A stretch of DNA of 64,000 nt from Hyaloscypha bicolor E (Eukaryota > Ascomycota > Leotiomycetes > Helotiales > Hyaloscyphaceae), in contig NW_020194552.1 of NCBI RefSeq assembly GCF_002865645.1, forward strand, positions 682,001 through 746,000, read 5' to 3'. The translations under genes were made by a program, and so were the position numbers. Below the pieces are notes generated by a model. That model made no database searches, was not told the DNA's origin, and worked only from the letters and a program-made list of their open reading frames with translations. Below are positions 53,780 to 64,000 of the stretch, in pieces. Position 1 is the stretch's first letter, and the number at the start of each line of letters is the position of its first letter.

Positions 53780-54125
53780 TCACGGCTGGGGGATATTTGA
53801 ATCTCGATGAGGCTTGCGGGTACGGGCTCCTTTAAGGACGCTACGGCATCTATTATTTTTTTCGCAAAATCAAAATTGCGATATTTTAAAAATATGAGAT
53901 TATTAATAATCTAAGTAATTCCTATGGTAGAATATAATTAAAACAGTCAATCTATATAGTGTTTTATTATATTCCATGGTGGGAATGTAATAGGGTGGGA
54001 AAATTAATAAAATGCACGTGACATGCCCCCTTGTAACTATTAGGCCACTGGCATACTTCTTTCATATTTCTATTCCTTTATTATTATCTTTAATTCCTTA
54101 ATCTTTTATTATTAATCTCTTTATA

Positions 54126-56460
54126 ATACCTTGTTTAAGAATTAATATTAACTATTATTAAGCCCATATTCTTTGTTTAATTAGGTAATAGTTATTATAT
54201 AACGAGATTATAAAGAGATTAAAGTATAACTTTAACGTTAATATTTCCCCTAGAACTTTACGTAATAGGCTTTTAGATTAGAAAGCGCCTTCCTAGTATT
54301 CGATATTTAAGACTTCTCCTCAGGTAAAGGCTCTTATTACCTGGTTCTTTTATAATATCTATATAACTAATACTAATATACTTGCTAATCTCTAGAGCTT
54401 AGGATATAATATTCCTAATTTATAACTATTACAATATACTCGCCGAGCTATAGGCCTTTAATATTAAATACTTAATTCGCAAGTTAAGCTAGAAAAGAAG
54501 TAATTATACTATATTCTCAAGTAATATATAATTAATAAAGGCCTATAAGGTAATACTAGAAGTTATAGCTGCCAGCTTTTATATACTTATCTCAATTTCC
54601 TAGATAATAATAAGAAGTTTTCTAGAAATAGAATAGCTTCTATAATATAGGAACTTAATCCTAAAAGTATATAATATTAATAAGAAGAAATAAAGATAGC
54701 TAGAGAGAAATATAATATTTATAGGCCGAACTTTATTTAGTTTATTAATAGCTATTATAAGGTAAGTATAGTATATGCTTAATTTTAAAAATTATTATTT
54801 TAATAATTACTAATTCGTTTACTTAGCTATAATTTTATAGGATTAAGATATATACTAGTTATTATAGTTATTATAATATATAATACTAGTAGGAATTAGA
54901 CTAAAGCTAGTAAGATATTTAGTATCTAAGAGAGATATCTAATATTTAAGTAAGATATCTATAATTATCTAATTATTATATATAACCCCGAGCTTAAGCT
55001 AGTATATGAGCCTATATATAGCTTATAATTATTTAGATCCGAGGCTTCTTCGAGATTCTCTTCTTTCTTTAGCTTTGAATTATTGAAATAAAGATAGTCT
55101 AATTATGCCTTCTAGGCTCTAGATCTTATACTTATAATACTAGTATTAATACTTACTTATAATTTATATCTTGGATTTATATTAGAATCTCAAATAGCTA
55201 TATTATAAATAGTAGTATTTCCTAATTTAGTATAAATATATTTCCTCGAAAATACTAATATTTATTTAGTTATAATCCCGGCTATATAATTTTATAGTAT
55301 TATAGAGAACTAGTTATTTAGATTATATTTAATTTAAGTAATAAAATCCCTAAATCTCTATATTATATTCTCTTTTAATCTAATTAATATTATACTAATA
55401 TATTTACTTAATTATAATTCTGGCTATATAATTCTATAATATTATAAAGAACTAGTTATTTGAATTATACTTAATTTAGGTAATAAAGTCCCTAAATCTC
55501 TATATTATATTTTCCTTTAGCCTAATTAATATTATACTAATATATATTTACTTATATTATTTTCTAGATTATTATTCTAGTTTAATACCTTAATTTAATA
55601 AATGAAATAGAGATTATTTTATTTTATATTTAATTAAATAAAAGATATAAAATGCCTATAATTATAAATATCTATTATATTTTCTATAAAGTAATATATT
55701 AGATAAGAGATATTAATTTATATTAGTTTTTAGATCTCTATTAGTTCGGGACTAATATAGCTAATTAATATATTAAGATATAATAGAAACAAATTATAAA
55801 AGTAATTTATTTATACTAATTCTATATAGATTTATTTAATTAGCTAATATTATATAGAATATATTAAATAAATAGAAGATATTTTTTAAATAATTATATT
55901 CTTAAAAGCTTTATTCTTATAAGTTTTTCCCTAATTATATAGTTATACTTTTCGTCTATTTGCCTATTATATAAAAGTAAACTAAGAAGTTTATTCGGGT
56001 ATAAAATATTTAATTAATTAGGAAATAGCCTAATTATTTATATATTATTTCTGGGTAACTTTTCTAGAACTATATATTTTTAGAATAAAAAAGAGTCAGG
56101 AACTATAATATTTCTATTAATATTAATAAACTAAACGAACTATATAAAGAATATACTAGCTATAATAAAGACATATATTTACTAGAGATTATATTTAAAT
56201 AGTATAAGTAAGAGCTTAAGAATATTGGCTTTATATTTCTAATTATAAAATATATATATAATATAAATAGGGATCTGAATTACCTAAATATATATATATA
56301 TTTAAGGGAATTAATTAATAATTACCTAATTAATATAAAGAATACTCGACTAAAGCTAGGGCTTTTATTAATACCCAAGGATATATATAATTGAAATTTA
56401 TTACTAGAAGTAGCTATAGAACTAGAAAAGACAAGGCTAAAGAATTATAATAATTAAGAT
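54126..56460 (+). pseudogene. Integrase-core transposase of copy 2, heavily RIP-decayed
   Basis: This is the same protein order as in copy 1, read with many stops: RLKYNFNVNI..., then a GPNFIWSI-like box (near 54725) read as RPNFI.FINSYYK. Decayed versions of the later boxes follow in the same strand and order. Changes are nearly all C-to-T or G-to-A relative to copy 1. Start codon ATG has become ATA. Not functional. Confidence 0.7.
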
Positions 56461-58229
56461 AGTATTTAGTCTATTAATAAAGAGAGAGATACTAGCTATA
56501 GAAATAAAGATCTTATTTATATTAGCTCTAATAATAAAGCAAAGATTAAAAATAATATAGGAGATACTAAATTTATTATAAATAATACTACTTTTAATAG
56601 GGCAAATAGTAATTAGGTTATAAATAGTTAAGAATATAAGTAATATATAAAAGATAAATATATATTTAAGTCTAAAGTAGAAAAGGAAAATAATCTAGAA
56701 ATTCCTCTTATAAATATTAGATAATTTATCTGGTATTAGAGAAATTAAATAAGAATATATTAATATATATTTCAAAGAAAGAATTAGCTAAAAACATTAA
56801 TATTTACTAAAGTAATTAATTATAGAAGTTAATAGTTATTTGCTTAATAAGTTAAATTCATATAGTTATAAGTAATTTATTTCTAATTTAATATTAAAAG
56901 ATTATATAATTCATTTTTTTAGAAAGTTAATTCTTACTTCTTTAATTTCTATATTTCTTATAATTATTCTATTAACTTATTACTTTAGTAATAAGGACTT
57001 AATAATATAAATCAAATTCTCTATTAATACTAGCTTTATTAAATTAATAGTTCTTATAAACTTTTAAAGTAATTACAAGATATATTTAGTAAAAATAATA
57101 AAAGTTATATCTTAATATATGAAATTTAATTTTTCTCTCTTAATTTCTATAGCTCTTTATTTAATATTCTATTGCCCCTAATATAGGAAACCACGTTTTA
57201 AGTAATAATAATACTAGAAATAAATAAAATAAATCTAATTTTAATTTATACTAAGAGATACTTCTTATAGTTCTTGTATTTATTTCTTTTTATATATTAG
57301 TAATATACTACTATTAATAATCTTCGAAATTAGTTTCTAGTATATAAATTATTAAGAGAAAAAGTTATAGGAATATAGGCTAAAGAATTAAAATAATATT
57401 AATATATTATAGTTCTATTCTACTAATTATCTTTATATTACTATTTACTAAACTACTAAACTACTAGATTTATTAGCTATACTTTTCTTCTAATATTTGA
57501 TTATAAATCAAATTCTTATTTTTTTATTCCTAAATATTTATAATAAATAATATTAATCTATAGAACTCTTATTTTATACGAGAGGTACTATATTTCTTCT
57601 TTATAGTAAAGTATTTATTATATAGTATAATTAACTCTATTATTTCTTCTCCGGCTTCTATTATTTCTATACTAATTATTATATTAGATAATATATTATT
57701 TTCTAGTTAAACCTAACTTTAAAATACTACTATCTAATTATTAAGAGATTAAGGAATTAATATTTTAGCTAATTCCTATTCTTTTTATTATTTCCCGGAT
57801 ATAGATTTCTTAGAGGAAGTTTTGAGGCAGAAGTATATAAGAGAAAGTAGTAGGCTAAACTCGAATATTTAGAGTAATTATATAATAATTTCTATTAGAA
57901 ATCTTAGGGCAAAAGTATATATCTATCTATTTAATTCCTAATATTAATATATTATTTACTAATTTTATTAGGTTTGGCCTAGAAAAGAAATAAAGCCTTT
58001 AAATCTCTTATTCTTGGCCAGGAAATATATATAAAGGCCTTTAGTAAGAGTAAATTAATAATTTCTCTTACTTTTATTATTAAAAAAATAATATAAGGTT
58101 CTTATTTCTATTATATTATATATATATAAAATAAAAGAGATTAAAAGTAGCTTTACTAGAAAAAGTATACTTGCTTTAATTATAAAGAAGTTCCTTAGTT
58201 TAGAAGAATACTAGAAGGCTCAAATTATT

Positions 58230-61200
58230 TAAATTAAGTATAAGGCACGTAATAATAGAGTAATATATAAGTAGTTAAGGTAAGTAAGCTATAGAGTAAT
58301 ATTTATAAGTATAACTAATTCCAAGAATTAATTCCAATAAAAGACTAATTAATACTTCTTTCTAAAGCTAGGAGCGTCTCCCTATATATTCCCTAGTACT
58401 TAGCCAAGCCTATAAAGTACTTTACTTAACTAGGAAATATAATCTCATATAATTCATATAATTCCAATTACTTATATAATTCTAATTACTTATATAATTC
58501 TAATTACTTATATAATTCCAATTATAAGCTTTACCTAAAATAGGAAACTAGATCTATAATATCTAATACCTATTTATATATTATTATATATACCTATTAT
58601 ATTAATTTCTTCTCTAGGCCCTTATTCCTAAGAGGCCTAAGAGAACTATAAATAGCTTTATAAATAACTCCCTAAAACTTTCCCGGCTATTAGTTCTTCC
58701 TAAAAACTTCCTATAATTACCTTATTATTATATTAGGTAATGAAATTAAGGATATAGTTTACTAATCCTATCTAGCTAATTTATAAATTGCTTCTAGTAA
58801 TTTCCTCTTATAAAGATAATACGGGTATAATATATACTATTAGATATAAAGCTTTTCCGGTTTTTTAATTAGTTCATAAATCCTAACTTAGCCTTTATTT
58901 ACGAATAAATTATTACTCTATAGGCCTAAGAGCTTAGAAAAGTTAATCTAATCTTCTAGTTTATTTATAAATTCTTTCTTTAGAATTTTCTAGATATTTC
59001 TAATATAGAGCTAGTTCTAAATTCGTAATTACTATTTAGGGAGAAAGTATTATAAAAAGGCCTCTCTTTTCCTACTAACTAACCTTTTCTTTCCTTAACT
59101 ATAATACTATATTTAGCTTCTTCTTATTTCTTGCCTTTCTTCTTTAAGCTTTCTTTAAGCTCCTTTAAGCTCTTTTAAGCTTTATTTAAGCTTTATTTAA
59201 GTTTTCTTCTAATTCTATTTTTATTTATTTATTAAGATAAATACTTTTCTTAGTACTTATTAGCCTATTATTATCTATTTAACTAATACTCCTATATTCT
59301 TAATTTGCTTTTATTATCTTTAATATTTCAAGAATATTACTAAGTTCCCTGACCTTACTTATATTAAGAATAATAATTACTTAATATATAATTACTACTA
59401 TTTTAAAAATAGGAAATATAATTCTATAAGTTATAATTTCCTTTATTTATTTCCTATTCTAATACTATTTAAGATTTCTTAAATATATATAATATAATTA
59501 AACTATCTTCTTTAAGCTATTAATATATAAAAGCGTCTTTTCTAATCTTTACCCGAAAAAGAAAAAGCTATTACTATTCTTCTTTTATACTAAATAGTAT
59601 ATACTTCTCGTATTAAGGCTATTATTTGAGGCTAATAAATTCCTCTAATAATTCAAGAAATAAGTTAAGTAATTCTTACTAGCTTAATATAAATATAAAG
59701 TACTCTTAATAATATAATTAATATTTTTTAGTATTAAGTAAGCTTATTTCTTTCTTATTTCTTACTAATAACTAATAGTTTTATAAGTTAATTTATTACC
59801 TATTTCTCGAGAGAATCTTAATAAGGATAATAATAAGGATAATAGAAAGTAATTACGAGAATAAGATATTTATAAAATATAGAAATTAGAGTTTTTAGAG
59901 TTCTTAATAATTTTTATATAGTTTTTTCAAGAATAAATATATAGTTTTTAATAGTTTCCTAATAAAAGTATTTATTTTTTATATCTCTATTTAGCTAATA
60001 GTATTATAATATTACTCTTTTCCAAGTATTCTTATAATTCTTGAGCTATATTCTCTAGATTACTTAGTAATTCCTATATATTATCTATTAGTAAGTAGCC
60101 TTTCTAATAAATAAGATACTTTTTTCCTTTTCTATTCTCTTTATAGGCTATAATAAATTCTACCTCGAATTCTTCTTTGCCCTTAATCTCAACCGGTTCT
60201 GGTTCTATTATAGTACTAGCTTGCGGGTATTATAATTTTAAGAAAGAAACGTGAAAAATATTATAAATCTAATATAATAATAGTAATTCCAAGTAATATA
60301 TTTATTTATATATTTCTATAATTTCCAGAACTTTAAAGAGGCCAAGATATTTATCTACTAGCTTTATACTAGGTTATAGCTATTAAATATTCTTTATATA
60401 AAGCATGACTTTATTATATATATTAAACTCCTTATTAATATATTTCTTATTATAGTACTTTTTCTATATATTTATTACTTCTTATTATTATTTCTCTAGT
60501 ACCTCTCGTTTTACTTAAATCCTCTATATTCTTTCCTATATTACTAGTACTTCTTTTTCTGAAATATTATTCTTAATATATAATTTAATACTAGAATAAA
60601 ATCCGTATAATATATAAAATAGAGAAATTCCTATTATTAAATATATAAAGTTATTATATATGAATTTTATAAGAGCAAGCTTTATTACTTAGTTATCTTA
60701 CTAGTAGCTAGTATAATACCTCAAGTACTATTTTAGAGTTTAGTTTAGATTCTCCGTTTATTTATTAATTTGCGAATAGAATACTATACTTAGCTATTAT
60801 TAAATCTTTAAATAGAAGTATAAACTTAATTAGAACTTGCTTATAAAAACAGATTCTTTATTAAAGGTTATACTTATAGGTATACTAAAGTCTTTAATAA
60901 TATAATATATAAATAGCTCCGCTAATTTAAAAGCCGAGATCTCTTTAGTAATTAGAATATATTATACTATTTTTATATATTTATTAATAATAATAAGTAT
61001 AGAATTATATATCTTATTATGAAACCTAAAAGGAAATAGTCTTATAATAAAGTTTATAGTAATTTCTTACTATAGCTTAAAGAAAAGAGAAAATAAACTA
61101 AGTATACTATATAGCAGATATTTCTTTACCTTAGTTTATTAATATATAGGGCAAGTTCTAATATAGTCTTTTATATTCTTTTTTATATTTTATTAGAAAT

Positions 61201-64000
61201 ACTTTCTCTAGAGAATCTCTAGTATCTTACTAGTACTAAAATGCCTATCCGTGAAATTATTATAGTTAGCTTATAGTAATTCTTTTTTAAGAGCTAGCTT
61301 ATTTAGTATATAGATAGTACCCTAATATTTTAATAACCCAGATATATTAAGTTCCTAAGTTTTAATAGCTTTAGTAAAGGTTCTTTTTAAGAACTATTTA
61401 TATTACTAGTATTATATTAATAAATTAAGCCTTTAGTACTATAGTAATAGTTCAAATAATATCTTTCTGCTTTCCTTATATATTATTTCGGACCCAGTTA
61501 CTTATATAGCTAGAATCCGTAATATGTACTATTTATAACTAGTTATACTAGTAATAGGCTTAAATAATAGTATTTCCGGTATTACTTTATTACTAAAATA
61601 GATTTCTCTTTCGGAATTCCTTAGTATCTTACTAATTAAGAAGAACCTATCTTTTTTTTTCTGGGCCTTAAATTATAGTATTATAGAAATAATATAGTAT
61701 TCTATTATTACTACTTATAAGGCTCTTTATTCTATATTCTATAGCTTATTATAAAGTATAAGTAGTAAAGTATCTTTATTTATACCTGCTATAAAGTCTA
61801 GCCTTCTTAATAGCCTATTAGTAAGGTTATTATATTCCGGCTAATATTCTAAAACGAAGTTAAAAATAGCTAGCTTCTCTGCCTATTTTCTTTATTAACT
61901 ATTTAGTTTTCTTTTAGTTATAAAATATTTTAAGTTATTATAATCTATCTTAATAATAATAGTATACTAGATATATATTAGATAATATTACTAAATACGA
62001 AATACTAGAATAATAGCTAAGAGCTCAAAATTATATGTCTTATATTTGCTCTTAATTATAATTATCTTCTTTAAATCGAAAGTAATAGGGTATTACCTGG
62101 CTTTTGCTTTTTTATTAAAGAGCTAGGAAATTATACTTATAATTATAAATCCTAAAGTATTTGTTTTTATATAAATCTTTAAGGCTAGGTCAAAATAATA
62201 AAGAATTAGTACTATTATAAATATAATTTATAGCTTTTTAAAAGCCCTATTTGTCTTATTTATTTAGCTAAAATAATATTATGAGTTTCTACTAGTTTTT
62301 AATAAATCTTTTTTAGGGCCGGCTATTCCCTAATAACTATAATCCTACTAGCTTCTATTTCTATATTATCTGGGCTAATTATAAATTCCAGGAACTTTAT
62401 TCTCTCTATATTAAACTCGTATTTTACTAAGTTTATAAAGAGCTAGTATTATTATAATTACTCGAATATATATTAGACCGCTATTATATATTATTCTGAA
62501 TTCTCTAAATAAATCAAAATATTATTTAAATAGATTATATAAATAATATTTACGAGATCTACTAGTATATAATTAATATATGCCTAAAATATTACTAAAG
62601 TATTAGATAGTCTAAAGAATATAATATAATACTTAAAATATCTATAATATATTTAGAATATTATCTTTTACTTATTACTTTCCCGTATTTATAACTAATA
62701 ATAAGCATTTTTTAAGTCTAGCTTTATATATATCTTTATTTTATAAAGCCTATTTATTATCTTACTAATAAGTAGTAATAGTATTCGGTTCTTAATAATA
62801 ATTCTATTTAGATTCCAGTAATTAATATATAGATATAGGCTACTTTCTTTTTTTAGAATAAATATAATTAGGATACTAGCTAGGCTAGTAAAATAATAGA
62901 TCTATTTTTTCTCTAGGCTAGTATTAAGATATTTCTAAAGAACTTTAAGCTCTCTTTCTAATAAAGTATATATAAGACTATATAGTAATTAGGATCCTGG
63001 TTCTAGATTTATATAATACTTTATTATATAATAGTCAGGTAATATACCTATAGTCTTTATAAAAAATACTTAGAAAAGGTCCTAATATTTCTTGGAAAAT
63101 ATAACTATCTTATTAGTAGTAATAGTAGTAATTCTTTAGCTATTTGTTATAAGATAAGTAATTAATAGAAAAACATATGCCTTATACTTTATTACTTTAG
63201 TAAATTTTCTAGTATTTAAAACTTTAATCTTCTATAATTAAATCTGGTATCTTTATATTACTTCCCTAAAGGAAATTAGGAAATTAACCTAATAAAGCTA
63301 TAGGAATCCAAGTATTATATTAATATAGTTTAGATTAAAATTATATAATATAAAGTATATATTAGCCTTCTTTTAGTTCCCTAGTATATTCTCGGTAATA
63401 ATTCCAAGAATATAATCTTTATATAAATAGATTCTTTTTTTCTCTAGTAAAAATAAGGGAATTACTTTTAATATTAATAAAATACCTATATCTAAAGCTA
63501 ACTTCCTCTTTATATAATTAGCTTCTATACCCGAGTTTACTAATACTCTAACTCTTTATTTATCTTTTCTTATTTTAATAATAATCTTAATTATTATTCT
63601 TATTTTAGAAGCCTTGCCTTCTATAATATAAATAAATATAACTATTATAGGACATACCCGTTTCCCGGCTTCTTTAGTTCTAGGTATTTATATAACTTAT
63701 AATTAGACTTATTATAGTTATAGTAAGTCGGTTTCCCTTAATTTAGGCAAGTAATAGTATAGTAACTCTCTTTCTAATAAGTAAAGCAAATTATACCCGG
63801 TCTTATAGATCCTAATATAAGTACTATATTAGACCCTATTACTATATCTTTATTATCCCGGTTTTATAAACCTTATAATAGGAATATATTTCTCTTCTAT
63901 TTCTCTTTATTATTCCTCTTTTCTTTTTTCCTATTTCCTTTCTTTTATTATCTTATTAGCTTATTATTATATTCCCGTTAAGTAAATAGATTTAAATTAC
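58230..64000 (-). mobile_element. Ty3/Gypsy retrotransposon, RIP-decayed, partial
   Basis: The minus strand, read through stops from high to low coordinates, gives reverse transcriptase (about 62850-62350): LYLYINYWNLNRIIIKNRI, YIKLDLKNAYY, then YLNNILIYLENSE, a mutated form of the Gypsy Y-DD box, and KYEFNIERIKFLEFI. RNase H follows (about 62040-61860): LLAII.VFRI....YTIIIKIDYNNLKYFITKRKLN. Integrase-like sequence follows (about 61300-60450), and the coding order PR-RT-RH-IN marks it as Ty3/Gypsy. Asp/Gly/Arg codons have become Asn/Ser/stop by G-to-A change. The left limit (3' LTR side) is only approximate, and the 5' part lies outside the window. Confidence 0.85.
58450..58525. repeat. Short tandem repeat, unit about 18 bp
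   Basis: Three to four head-to-tail copies of AATTACTTATATAATTC(t/c) lie near the presumed 3' LTR of the Gypsy element. Copies differ by single bases. Confidence 0.7.

Larger units (their letters stand above)
53821..64000 (+). mobile_element. Integrase-type TIR transposon, copy 2 (inverted, nested, partial)
   Basis: The left end TACGGGCTCCTTTAAGGACG and the next roughly 4.4 kb match the right end of copy 1 read in reverse (53821-about 58230 against 22459-about 18500). This copy has more A and T; for example, the transposase ATG is ATA at 54126. After about 58230 the similarity stops because a Ty3/Gypsy element is inserted. The far end lies outside the window. The two copies point towards each other and enclose 31 kb. 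Confidence 0.85.

Noticed and set aside
58450..58525. CRISPR-like array in the AT-rich tandem repeat
   Set aside because: Eukaryotic, head-to-tail units without unique spacers; a simple minisatellite.

Overview
The window is nuclear DNA of a filamentous ascomycete (Pezizomycotina). Genes have short introns (45-90 bp) with fungal GT..CTAAC/CTGAC..AG signals. The window holds several HET-domain genes and a NACHT/ankyrin NLR gene. It also has AT-rich transposon blocks whose stop codons fit CpA-to-TpA change, the mark of repeat-induced point mutation (RIP). The gene types would suit Leotiomycetes, but the class is a guess.

Layout. 0-13 kb is gene-dense and ordinary: the 5' end of an alpha-L-rhamnosidase-like gene (minus), a divergent Zn2Cys6 regulator, a SnoaL/NTF2-like protein, phosphoacetylglucosamine mutase, the MUS81 nuclease and a full-length ABCC transporter. 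13.5-14.2 kb is a dead HET gene, followed by a 731-residue orphan (14.9-17.1 kb). 17.3-22.5 kb is a complete 5.1-kb DNA transposon with inverted ends and a 5-bp target duplication; its decayed transposase is of the integrase-core (D,D,E) kind. 23.7-27.1 kb is a HET gene with a membrane tail. 29.1-34.6 kb is gamma-glutamyltranspeptidase, carrying a 3.6-kb hAT transposon inside its last intron. 36-41 kb holds a divergent housekeeping pair, BRF1 (TFIIIB) and HMT1 (arginine methyltransferase). 42.5-47 kb is an alpha/beta-hydrolase-NACHT-ankyrin gene cut by a 599-bp non-autonomous hAT element with the same terminal sequence as the 3.6-kb one. 48-50 kb has a small secreted-type protein without an ATG and a C-terminal HET fragment. 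51.1-53.8 kb is an intact HET gene. A second, inverted and more decayed copy of the integrase-type transposon begins 41 bp upstream of its start codon and runs to the window end; a Ty3/Gypsy element is nested in it.

Together the right two thirds look like an allorecognition/immunity neighbourhood (four HET loci and one NLR, about half broken) shaped by at least four transposon types, with conserved housekeeping genes between. The most interesting items are: the hAT insertion whose target duplication copies the intron branch-point sequence of the GGT gene; the related small hAT element that splits the NLR gene; and the paired integrase-type elements with two decayed reading frames. All exon joins were worked out by eye from splice signals, reading phase and remembered family alignments; none has been tested against transcripts.
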